The translations under genes were made by a program, and so were the position numbers. From Nonomuraea guangzhouensis (GTDB lineage Bacteria; Actinomycetota; Actinomycetes; Streptosporangiales; Streptosporangiaceae), in assembly GCF_019396345.1 (NCBI RefSeq), contig NZ_JAHKRM010000021.1:1-64000 (forward strand): a stretch of DNA of 64,000 nucleotides. Direction: 5' to 3'. The notes beneath the pieces were generated by a model that was not told the DNA's origin, did no database searches, and saw nothing but the letters and a program-made list of their open reading frames with translations. Positions 44,430-51,620 of the stretch are shown piece by piece (position 1 is the stretch's first letter; each line of letters starts with the position of its first letter).

Positions 44430-46112
44430 TCAGTGGCCCGGCAGCGTGAGGCCGAGGACGAGCGGGTCGTGGTCGGAGGAGCGGAAGGCGTCCGGCTTGT
44501 ACAGGGACGCCGGGTTGTACTCGGTGTTGTAGTCGAGGATGCGCGGCTCGTCCGAGTTGATGTGCCAGATCGTCGCGCTGGTGACCCGCTTGAGCAGTTG
44601 CCGGCCGACCAGTGCGTGGTCGAGCTCTCCGGCCAGCCCGTCGAACAGGTAGCTGTACCGCAGGGACGCCGGCACGAACTTCTTGGTCACGCTGGTCAGG
44701 CCGCCCGCCTCCAGCGTGTGGATCGGGTCCTCCTCGCCGTAGGCGTTGAGGTCGCCGAGCACCACCGGGTTCGGCAGGTCCTTCACCAGGCCGAGCAGTG
44801 TCTGGGCCTGCTTGACGCGGGTGGCGTTCCAGCAGCTCTGCCCGTCGCCCTGATCGGCGTCGGGGCCGCTGGACGGGCAGGTGCCCTTGGACTTGAGGTG
44901 GTTGACGACCATGGTGAACGGCTGGCCGCCGGCCGCCCGGCGGAACGTCTGGATCAGCGGCGGCCGGCTGAACACCGCGTCCTGCGACGCCTGCGGCGCG
45001 CCGACGGGGGTGAGCTTGGCGGGCTTGTAGATCAGCGCGACCTGGATGGCGTCCGTGCCGGGGTACGGATGCTGGAGCGCCGCGTACGTACCCGCGCCGA
45101 CCTCGGCATTGACCGCGTCCACGAGTGCCTGGAGCGCCGTCTGGCCGTTGTTCTCGACCTCCATGAGGGCGACGGCGTCGGCGTTGAGGCCCTTCAGGGC
45201 CGCCACCAGCTTGGCGAGCTGCCGCTTCTGCTCCTCGGCGTTGGTGGCACCGCGCGAGCCGAGGGTGGTGAACCAGTTCAGCGTGTTGAACGAGGCCACC
45301 TTGATGTTGCCCACGACCGGGAACGGCCGGGGCAGCCGCGGGTTGGTGTTGTGGTAGTCGATCGGCTTGGTGGGTTGCAGGCGGTAGGTGCCGAACCCGT
45401 AGCCGAGCACGCCGGTGATCCCCACGGCCAGGTCGCCGGTCCGGACGATCGGCGGCAGGGTGGCCGGGTTCTCCCTGCTGGAGCCGTCGTCGATGAGCAG
45501 CGAGCGGCGCGCGTTCAGCGCCGCGTCCACGCCGGGCCGGTCCGTCGGCTGGAACAGCCGCCCGCCGGAGGAGACGGTGACCTCGCCGTAGCGGCCCAGG
45601 TTGTAGTGCTCGCTGACGGTCAGCGGCTGCGGGAAGGTGAGCAGCATGTTCTCGACGGGCTCCCGCCCCTCACCCGGCAGCTTGTACGGCTGAGCCGCCA
45701 CCGAGCCGGTGCCGCAGGCGTCGATGGCGGTGACCGGAGACAGCTCCGTCCACCCGTTGTACTCCGTCACCTTGCCCGTCACGAGCACCCGGTCGCCGAC
45801 CGCGACGTCCTTGAGCGTGTCGCGGGCGTAGGCGAACAGCCCCTCGGAGGTCTTCGGGTCGGCGTCCGGCTTCGGGTCCTGGAAGAAGAAGCCGCTCAGC
45901 TGGTCGCCGCGCTGGAAGTCGCCGGTGACGACGCCTTCGACGGTGACCGTCTGCCCGGCCAGCGGGCTGGCGTCGCCGTCGCCCTGCACCTCCGCGATCC
46001 GCCGGCTCGGCGGTGTGTCGCACGCCGTGGCCGGTGTGGCGAGCGCCGGCGTGGCGGGGAGGGCGGCGGCCACCACGACCGCGACGAGAAAAGCTCGGCT
46101 TAAAACATGCAT
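44430..46112 (-). CDS. Secreted endonuclease/exonuclease/phosphatase-family nuclease
   Basis: 560 aa. Signal peptide MHVLSRAFLVAVVVAAALPATPALA. An N-terminal OB-like domain (VTVEGVVTGDFQRGDQLSGFFFQDP) as in the ExeM/NucH extracellular nucleases is followed by the EEP catalytic domain: VASFNTLNWFTT, ALMEVENNGQTAL, VVNHLKSKG, VVLGDLNAYGEEDP, SSDHDPLVLGL. All key motifs (Asn, Glu, His, Asp-Asn, Ser-Asp-His) are intact. It should degrade DNA or nucleotides outside the cell. ATG 46112 chosen to give a normal signal peptide. Confidence 0.88.
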   Translation of the reverse strand: MHVLSRAFLVAVVVAAALPATPALATPATACDTPPSRRIAEVQGDGDASPLAGQTVTVEGVVTGDFQRGDQLSGFFFQDPKPDADPKTSEGLFAYARDTLKDVAVGDRVLVTGKVTEYNGWTELSPVTAIDACGTGSVAAQPYKLPGEGREPVENMLLTFPQPLTVSEHYNLGRYGEVTVSSGGRLFQPTDRPGVDAALNARRSLLIDDGSSRENPATLPPIVRTGDLAVGITGVLGYGFGTYRLQPTKPIDYHNTNPRLPRPFPVVGNIKVASFNTLNWFTTLGSRGATNAEEQKRQLAKLVAALKGLNADAVALMEVENNGQTALQALVDAVNAEVGAGTYAALQHPYPGTDAIQVALIYKPAKLTPVGAPQASQDAVFSRPPLIQTFRRAAGGQPFTMVVNHLKSKGTCPSSGPDADQGDGQSCWNATRVKQAQTLLGLVKDLPNPVVLGDLNAYGEEDPIHTLEAGGLTSVTKKFVPASLRYSYLFDGLAGELDHALVGRQLLKRVTSATIWHINSDEPRILDYNTEYNPASLYKPDAFRSSDHDPLVLGLTLPGH

Positions 46113-46218
46113 GACCGGCACTTTAGAGCTAATTGCGGTCACAGATTTCCACATGAAAGTGGCCAGAACATTAAATCATCCAACCTTGACATTGGGTGGT
46201 ACCGGGTATGAGGACTGC

Positions 46219-47634
46219 ATGGACTGGGTCACCTGCGCCTCTTCGGCAGCCTGCATGGGAATCGCCCGCCAGCCGTACGACCGTTGCCTGGCTCACCTGC
46301 AACCAGACGAAGTCGCCGTGACACTCGACGAAATTACCCCCGGCCGCCTGCTGGACCTGCGCGGCACGCCGATCAACGGCCCATTGCTCGCCAGGATCAT
46401 CGAGGCGACGGGCGGCAGACCCGGCCGGGCCCGGCTGGACCGGGTCACGTTCACCAGTGACGTACGCCTGTCCGGCGTGACGTTCACCGGTGACGTGTCG
46501 CTGGACGGTGCCAGGTTCGAGCGGCTGGCCTCGTTCTTCGGCGCCCGCTTCGAGGGCAACGTGTCGCTGGCCGGGGCCGGATTCGCCCGCGAGCTGTCGT
46601 TTCACGGCGTCCGAGTACGCGGTCACCTGTCACTGGACCGGGCGGTGATGTCGCGTGACGCGCTGTTCAGCCAGGCAGTGTTCGGTCACGGGCTGTCGTG
46701 CGAGCGGGCCAGGTTCGACGGCTACGCCACCTTCGACGGGGCCCTGCTGGGCGACGGCGCGAGTTTCCGCGGCGCCAGGTTCGGCCGGACGCTGTCGTTC
46801 CGCAAGGTCACCGGCCATGCCCAGTTCGACACCGCGCACTTCGCGGCCGACGCCTACCTCTCGGCCGCCGGTCGGCTGTCCGCCTCGCGGGCCCGCGCCG
46901 ACGGCATCTTCGACGTGGCCGTCGCGTCCGGCCGGGTGGACCTGCGGCGGATCGAGGTCGCCGGTGGGGCGACGATCCGGCTCACCGACTCCCAGGCCGA
47001 CCTGGAGGGCGCGGTGCTGCGCGGGCCGGCGATGGTGACCGGGCGCGGCTGGTCCACGCTGACCTCGCTGCGCCACGTCGACGCGGCCGACCTGGCGCTG
47101 TTCGGCCTCGACCTGTCGGGCTGCCGGTTCGCCGGGCTGGCCCGCCCGGCCGCGGTCCGGGTCAAGAACTGCACGTTCGCGCTGACTCCGCGGGGGGTGC
47201 GGGTGAGCCTGCGCTGGCCGATGCTGCGCTGGTTCTCCCGGCGCAGCGCGCTGGCCGACGAGCACACGATGCGCGGCTGGACCACCCCCGGCGACAACCC
47301 GGCTCGCCATCCGGCCACGTACGACCGTCCGACGGCGGTGGATCCGCCCGCCGGGCCCGATCGGCTGGCCGCCCTCTACGCCGGGCTACGCGCCCAGGTC
47401 GATGACGTCGACACTTCGGCCGACTTCGCGTTCGCGGCGATGGAGATGCGCCGGCAGGCGGGCCGCCGGTGGTGGTTGTCGCTTTCGTGGCTGTTGTGGG
47501 GGTACGGCATGCGGATGGGCCGGGCGGCGGCCTGGATCGCCCTGCTGATGGCGCTCACCCTCGGCGCCGTCTTCTGGACGTCGGCCTCGCACGCGGAGCG
47601 CGCCGCCGACCCACCGCCCGCCGCACACCACTAA
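46219..47634 (+). CDS. Pentapeptide-repeat protein with C-terminal membrane helix
   Basis: 471 aa. Residues 90-230 contain repeated A(D/R)F/(V/L)-type pentapeptides (VTFTSDVRLSGVTFTGDVSLDGARFERLASFFGARF...), predicted to fold as a quadrilateral beta helix. The C-terminal region is basic and ends in one membrane helix (RMGRAAAWIALLMALTLGAVFWTS). The protein ends AAHH at a TAA that lies in the first unit of an 18-bp tandem repeat. GAGGA precedes the ATG. Function unknown; pentapeptide proteins are often scaffolds. Confidence 0.7.
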   Translation: MDWVTCASSAACMGIARQPYDRCLAHLQPDEVAVTLDEITPGRLLDLRGTPINGPLLARIIEATGGRPGRARLDRVTFTSDVRLSGVTFTGDVSLDGARFERLASFFGARFEGNVSLAGAGFARELSFHGVRVRGHLSLDRAVMSRDALFSQAVFGHGLSCERARFDGYATFDGALLGDGASFRGARFGRTLSFRKVTGHAQFDTAHFAADAYLSAAGRLSASRARADGIFDVAVASGRVDLRRIEVAGGATIRLTDSQADLEGAVLRGPAMVTGRGWSTLTSLRHVDAADLALFGLDLSGCRFAGLARPAAVRVKNCTFALTPRGVRVSLRWPMLRWFSRRSALADEHTMRGWTTPGDNPARHPATYDRPTAVDPPAGPDRLAALYAGLRAQVDDVDTSADFAFAAMEMRRQAGRRWWLSLSWLLWGYGMRMGRAAAWIALLMALTLGAVFWTSASHAERAADPPPAAHH

Positions 47635-47724
47635 CCCGCCGCACACCACTAACCCGCCGCACACCACTAGCCCGCCGTACATCACTAGCCCGCCGTACAT
47701 CACTAGCCCGCCGTACATCACTAG
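47617..47724. repeat. Six tandem copies of an 18-bp repeat at convergent gene ends
   Basis: Units begin CCCGCCG and end CTAA or CTAG. Units 1-3 read CCCGCCGCACACCACTA(A/G); units 4-6 read CCCGCCGTACATCACTAG. Each is six codons, PA(A/V)HH plus a stop, in the frame of the upstream pentapeptide gene, so every copy carries a stop codon. The last CTAG also carries the stop of the reverse-strand SRPBCC gene. Confidence 0.92.
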
Positions 47725-48167
47725 AGCGTGTCGAGGACCTCGGCGATCGCCGCGAAATGGGAGGACCGCCAGCCGGCGTCCATGATCTTGCGGGCCAGCT
47801 GCTGCATCGCGTCGTCCGGGTCGAAGCCCTCATGGTCGAGGAAGAGCCGGGTGCCCTTGCCCTCGGGCTCCAGTCGCCAGGTGACGGTCCAGTCGGCGTT
47901 CTTGCCGTCGGTCCAGCTGATCTTCAGTCTCTTCTCCGGCTCCAGCTCCAGCACCTGGCAGTAGACGACGCCCTCGAAGCCGGTCTGCTTCACCGGCTTG
48001 GTGGTGAAAGTGAACCGGTGCCCGACCTCCGGCTTGAAGTCGTTGGGCATGAGCCAGCGGGCCACCAGCTCCGGCTCGGTCAGGGCCCGCCACACCTTCG
48101 CGGGTGGATGCGCGAGGAACTGGTCCATCCGGATCGCGCGCTGATCTTGCATCGTGTGTTCAGGCAT
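47721..48167 (-). CDS. SRPBCC-family protein (AHSA1/START-like)
   Basis: 148 aa. Starts IRMDQFLAHPPAKVWRALTEPELVARWLMPNDF, the standard AHSA1 entry, and continues with KISWTDGKNADWTVTWRLEPEGKGTRLFLDHEGF. The C-terminal helix MDAGWRSSHFAAIAEVLDTL closes the hydrophobic cavity. It binds a hydrophobic ligand or modifies a partner; role unknown. The start overlaps the end of the ArsR gene by 8 bp, the usual regulator/AHSA1 pairing. Confidence 0.88.
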   Translation of the reverse strand: MPEHTMQDQRAIRMDQFLAHPPAKVWRALTEPELVARWLMPNDFKPEVGHRFTFTTKPVKQTGFEGVVYCQVLELEPEKRLKISWTDGKNADWTVTWRLEPEGKGTRLFLDHEGFDPDDAMQQLARKIMDAGWRSSHFAAIAEVLDTL

Positions 48168-48507
48168 CGTCGTCTTCCATCTCTTTTCGTTCCAACTCGT
48201 CCAGCAGGGAGCTCAGGTTGGTGAGCCGCTCTCTCCAGAAGCGTTCGTACGGCGTGAGCCAGTCACGGATCTCCATGAGCGGCGTGGCCTCCAGCCGGTA
48301 GAGCCGTTCCCGGCCCCGCCGGGTCTCGGCCACCAGGCCGGCATCCTTGAGCACCTTGAGATGCTCCGAGACGCTGGGGCGGCTCATGTCGAAGCGTTCG
48401 GCCAGCCGCCCGGCCGGCTGCGTGCCCTCGTCGAGCAGCAGGCGCAGCAGCTCTCGCCGGGCCGGGCTGGCCAGCGCGGTGAACACATGGTCCGCGGATA
48501 TGTGCAT
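48160..48507 (-). CDS. ArsR-family transcriptional regulator
   Basis: 115 aa from ATG 48507, winged helix: FTALASPARRELLRLLLDEG, AERFDMSRPSVSEHLKVLKDAGLV, then a wing GRERLYRLEA. No metal-binding cysteines are visible, so it is likely one of the small ArsR regulators that control their coupled SRPBCC gene. A GTG 9 nt upstream (48516) is also in frame. The reverse strand offers TTGATA (48539-48544) and TATAGT (48515-48520) 18 bp apart, which would start the transcript at about the ATG, giving a leaderless mRNA. Confidence 0.85.
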   Translation of the reverse strand: MHISADHVFTALASPARRELLRLLLDEGTQPAGRLAERFDMSRPSVSEHLKVLKDAGLVAETRRGRERLYRLEATPLMEIRDWLTPYERFWRERLTNLSSLLDELERKEMEDDDA

Positions 48508-48517
48508 GTCGGCCACT

Positions 48518-48541
48518 ATACGTAGGAATTTCCCTACATAT
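48518..48541. promoter_or_regulatory. ArsR operator palindrome inside the arsR promoter
   Basis: ATAnGTAGG-N6-CCTACnTAT type, 18 of 24 positions symmetric. It overlaps the -10 and spacer of the predicted reverse-strand promoter, fitting autorepression. Confidence 0.6.
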
Positions 48542-48550
48542 CAAGATGTC

Positions 48551-48584
48551 AGGGAGATCCCGGATTACCTAGGAGGATCTCCCT
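48551..48584. repeat. Perfect 10-bp inverted repeat before the membrane protein gene
   Basis: AGGGAGATCC (48551-48560) and GGATCTCCCT (48575-48584) with a 14-nt spacer, ending 16 bp before the ATG at 48601. It could be an RNA hairpin in the leader or a second protein site. Confidence 0.7.
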
Positions 48585-48600
48585 CCGTAAGATAAGGAGC

Positions 48601-49263
48601 ATGCGCATCGACGACTACGTGGCCGAGCTGGGCAAGGCCCTGTGCGGGCCGCCGGGTCCCAAGCACGACCTGGTCGTCGAGGCGCGCGACAGCCTGGCCG
48701 ACACCGCCGACGCGCTGGAGGCCGAGGGTCTGGCCCGGGACGAGGCCGAGCGGCTGGCGGTGCGGGAGTTCGGCGCGATCACCGAGATCGTGCCGAGCTA
48801 CCAGCGGGAGCTGACCGCCGCGGCCGGCCGGCGGCTGGGCCTGCTGATGCTCATCAGCCTGCCGATCACCGTGCTGATGTGGTCGGTGGTCTGGCGCTTC
48901 TACCCCACCAACTCCCTGGCCGTCTGGGTCGCCCGGCCCGACTGGTACGACACCGCCTCGCGATGGCTCGACATCCTGCAGTTGTCCACGGGCCTGTACG
49001 GCGGCCTGTCGCTGTTCGCGCTGGGCCGGGGCACCCGGTGGATCCGCAGGCCGAGGCTGGTGACCAAGTGGCTGGGGATCATCGTCTGGTCGATGCTGCC
49101 GGTGACCGTGGGGCTGGGCCTGGTGCTCTCCTATGGGGCCGGCATGCAGGAGACCGCCCAGACCTTCCTGCCCGCCGTGCTCGCGAACCTCGTCACGGCG
49201 GCCTTCTGGGGCCTGCAGCTCTACGGTGCGACGCGCTGCCTGCGCGTCAGCCGGACTGCCTGA
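48601..49263 (+). CDS. HAAS-like (permease-prefix type) membrane protein
   Basis: 220 aa. A cytoplasmic helical head MRIDDYVAELGKAL, LADTADALEAEGLARDEAERLAVREFG resembles the HAAS/permease-prefix domain usually found beside PadR regulators. Four membrane helices follow (LLMLISLPITVLMWSVVW and others). AAGGAG precedes the ATG. It converges on a PadR gene with a 17-bp overlap of 3' ends, in keeping with the usual pairing though in opposite orientation. Function unknown. Confidence 0.65.
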   Translation: MRIDDYVAELGKALCGPPGPKHDLVVEARDSLADTADALEAEGLARDEAERLAVREFGAITEIVPSYQRELTAAAGRRLGLLMLISLPITVLMWSVVWRFYPTNSLAVWVARPDWYDTASRWLDILQLSTGLYGGLSLFALGRGTRWIRRPRLVTKWLGIIVWSMLPVTVGLGLVLSYGAGMQETAQTFLPAVLANLVTAAFWGLQLYGATRCLRVSRTA

Positions 49264-49582
49264 CCCCCGGCTGCAGCACGCCACCGATCACACTCGCGAA
49301 CTCGGCCCAGGCCGACCGCTCCCCTTCCAACTGCTTCCGCCCCGAATCGGTCAGGCGGTAGGTGCGCCGCCGGCGCCCGCCGACCGTGGCCCACTCGCTG
49401 GCCAGGTAGCCGATCCGCTCCAGCCTGCGCAGCGCCGGGTAGACGGTGCCGGTCGGCACGTTGAGCGCGCCCCCGCTGCGTTCCTGCAGGGCCTCGATGA
49501 TGGCGTAGCCGTGCAACGGCTCGCGCTCCAGCACAGAGAGCAGCAGAGCGTCCATGTGGCCGCGCAGCGCGTCGGGGTTCAT
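49247..49582 (-). CDS. PadR-family transcriptional regulator
   Basis: 111 aa, the short PadR type. HMDALLLSVLEREPLHGYAIIEALQERSGG, TGTVYPALRRLERIGYLASEW, GRRRRTYRLTDSGRKQLE contain the winged helix of the family. It diverges from cydA, with three similar palindromes between, so it probably represses cydABDC and itself. The effector is unknown. Confidence 0.88.
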   Translation of the reverse strand: MNPDALRGHMDALLLSVLEREPLHGYAIIEALQERSGGALNVPTGTVYPALRRLERIGYLASEWATVGGRRRRTYRLTDSGRKQLEGERSAWAEFASVIGGVLQPGVRQSG

Positions 49583-49602
49583 GGCTCCGATCCTAGATAA
49601 CG

Positions 49603-49676
49603 CTTCGTTGTGTAGCCAGTCTACAGGTAGGCCCGTCTATATGTAGACTGCCTATAGGTAGACAGACACAACGAAG
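49603..49676. promoter_or_regulatory. Compound operator between padR and cydA
   Basis: Outer perfect 11-bp inverted repeat CTTCGTTGTGT (49603-49613)/ACACAACGAAG (49666-49676). Inside are three elements of the type CTAYANGTAG: CTACAGGTAG at 49621-49630, CTATATGTAG at 49637-49646, CTATAGGTAG at 49653-49662, spaced 16 bp apart. The right outer arm runs into the AAGGGGG ribosome site of cydA. Confidence 0.8.
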
Positions 49677-49687
49677 GGGGTCGGCGT

Positions 49688-50839
49688 ATGGAAGCGCTGG
49701 AACTGGCCCGGTTGCAGTTCGCGGTGACGGGGAGCCTGCACTTCCTGTTCGTCGTGCTCACGCTGGGGCTGGCACCGCTGGTGGCGATCATGCACACGCG
49801 CTGGGTGCTGGCGGGCAAGCCGCTGCACGAGCGGCTGACCAGGTTCTGGGGCCAGATCTATGTCATCAACTACGCGCTGGGTGTGGTCACCGGGCTGGTG
49901 ATGGAGTTCCAGTTCGGGCTCTCGTGGAGCGGGCTGTCCCACTACGCGGGCGACGTCTTCGGCGCTCCGCTGGCCCTGGAGACGCTGGTGGCGTTCTTCC
50001 TGGAGTCGACGTTCCTCGGCCTGTGGATCTTCGGCTGGGGGCGGCTGCCCAAAGGGGCGCACCTGGCGTGCATCTGGCTCGTGACGCTCACCGCGTACGC
50101 CAGCGCCTTCTTCATCATGGCGGCCAACTCCTTCCTGCAGAACCCGGCCGGAGCCCTCGCCAGAGGCGATCACATGGAGCTGGTCGACGTCGGCGCGCTG
50201 TTCACGAACAAGACGCTGGTCTTCTCCTTCCCGCACGTGGTCGGGGCCGGCCTGTTCACCGGGGCCATGGTGCTGGTCGGGGCGAGCGCCTACCAGCTGC
50301 GCCGCCGTACGTCCGAGGTGGAGTTCTTCACCAAGTCGCTGCGTACGGGCGTGACCATGGCCTCGATCGGTATCTTCCTGACCATCGGCTTCGGCTACGC
50401 GCAGTTCGCCGGCATCCAGGACGGCAAGTTCAAGGGCGACTCGGCGGCGGTGCCGCTCGGGTTCATGATCGAGATCGGGCAGTTGCTCGCGTTCGTGGTG
50501 CTGTTCCTGATGCTGCCGCTGATCCGTTTCCTGCCGCGCTGGCGGTGGACGCATCCGCTGCTCATGCTGATGACGCCGCTGCCGTTCGTGCTGGCCATCA
50601 TGGGCTGGCTGGCCAGGGAGCTGGGGCGGCAGCCGTGGATGATCTGGGAGAAGCTCACCGTCGCCGACGCCATGACGCCCGGCCTCACCCCGCCGATGAT
50701 CACGGGGTCGCTGGTCGCCTTCGCGGCCGTGCTGGGGCTGCTGGCGCTCGTCGACTACGTCCTCATCGCCAGGGTGGTCCGGCGCGGGCCACGCGATCTC
50801 GACCTCGGCGCCGTCCGCGAACCCGCGCTGACCTACTAG
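49688..50839 (+). CDS. cydA: Cytochrome bd-type oxidase subunit I, short form
   Basis: 383 aa against about 450-520 usually. Heme/proton residues are kept: His18 (SLHFLF), Glu98 and Glu106 (LETLVAFFLEST), His183 (SFPHVV), and GRQPW near 314. But between helices at about 240-258 only some 20 residues remain (FAGIQDGKFKGDSAAV) where CydA normally has the long quinol-binding loop, including its conserved Lys/Glu. Met260 may be the heme ligand of the FRIM motif; its Arg is missing. A reduced or divergent bd oxidase is likely; quinol oxidation is uncertain. First gene of cydABDC. Confidence 0.85.
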   Translation: MEALELARLQFAVTGSLHFLFVVLTLGLAPLVAIMHTRWVLAGKPLHERLTRFWGQIYVINYALGVVTGLVMEFQFGLSWSGLSHYAGDVFGAPLALETLVAFFLESTFLGLWIFGWGRLPKGAHLACIWLVTLTAYASAFFIMAANSFLQNPAGALARGDHMELVDVGALFTNKTLVFSFPHVVGAGLFTGAMVLVGASAYQLRRRTSEVEFFTKSLRTGVTMASIGIFLTIGFGYAQFAGIQDGKFKGDSAAVPLGFMIEIGQLLAFVVLFLMLPLIRFLPRWRWTHPLLMLMTPLPFVLAIMGWLARELGRQPWMIWEKLTVADAMTPGLTPPMITGSLVAFAAVLGLLALVDYVLIARVVRRGPRDLDLGAVREPALTY

Positions 50840-50849
50840 GAGTCGTGAG

Positions 50850-51614
50850 ATGGAACTGATGTGGTTCGCCTGCTTCGCCCTGCTGCTGGCCGGCTACTTC
50901 GCGCTGGAGGGCTTCGACCTGGGGGTCGGGCTCCTGCTGCCGGTGCTGGGCAGGTCGGTCTCCGGCCGGGACCGCATGGTGGCGGCCATGGCCCCGTTCG
51001 TGCTGGCCAACGAGGTGTGGCTGGTGGCGGTCGCCGGGGCGCTGTTCGGCGTCTATCCCTCGCTCGAGGGCGAGGTGCTGTTCGGGCTGTATCCGGTGGT
51101 GGTGGCCATGCTGCTGTCCTGGATCGTGCGGGATATGGGGCTGTGGTTCCGCCGCCGGGCCGAGGGTGCGGCCTGGCGGGGGTTCTGGGATCTGCTGATC
51201 TTTCTCGGCTCGCTGGGGCTCTCGTTCGGCTGGGGCGTGGCCCTGTACGCGGCCGCCACCGGGTTCGGCTCGTCCCTGCTGAACCCGGTGGGGTTGATGC
51301 TGGGCGTGGTGGTGACGCTGCTGTTCGCCTTCCACGGCTGGACGTTCCTGGCCTGGCGCTCCCCCGGCCTGGCCGGTGCCACCCGCTCGGGCCGCTCGCT
51401 GGCCGTGTCGGGGGCGGTGGCCGCGCTGCCCGCCGTCGGGGTGCTCCTGGGCAGCATGCCGTACCTGCTGGAGCACACCGCGCCGGCCGGCACGCTGAAT
51501 GTGCTCAGTGTCATGGCGCTGCCGTTCGCGCCGATCGTGGTCGCCGCGCAAGTATGGGTGTGGCGCACTTTCCGTCCTGGTGAGAACGCCGTCCGGATCC
51601 CGTCGTTCTTTTGA
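50850..51614 (+). CDS. cydB: Cytochrome bd-type oxidase subunit II, short form
   Basis: 254 aa against about 330-380 usually. Begins MWFACFALLLAGYFALEGFDLGVGLLLPVLG, with the diagnostic GFDLGVG, then LANEVWLVAVAGALFG. About seven membrane helices. Missing length is mainly toward the C-terminus. AGGAG precedes the ATG, 10 bp after cydA. It is the partner subunit of the equally short CydA. Confidence 0.87.
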   Translation: MELMWFACFALLLAGYFALEGFDLGVGLLLPVLGRSVSGRDRMVAAMAPFVLANEVWLVAVAGALFGVYPSLEGEVLFGLYPVVVAMLLSWIVRDMGLWFRRRAEGAAWRGFWDLLIFLGSLGLSFGWGVALYAAATGFGSSLLNPVGLMLGVVVTLLFAFHGWTFLAWRSPGLAGATRSGRSLAVSGAVAALPAVGVLLGSMPYLLEHTAPAGTLNVLSVMALPFAPIVVAAQVWVWRTFRPGENAVRIPSFF

Positions 51615-51620
51615 GGGCTC

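Noticed and set aside
47617..47724. CRISPR-like array
   Set aside because: Units are contiguous 18-bp copies with no spacers and no cas genes; it is a simple tandem repeat.
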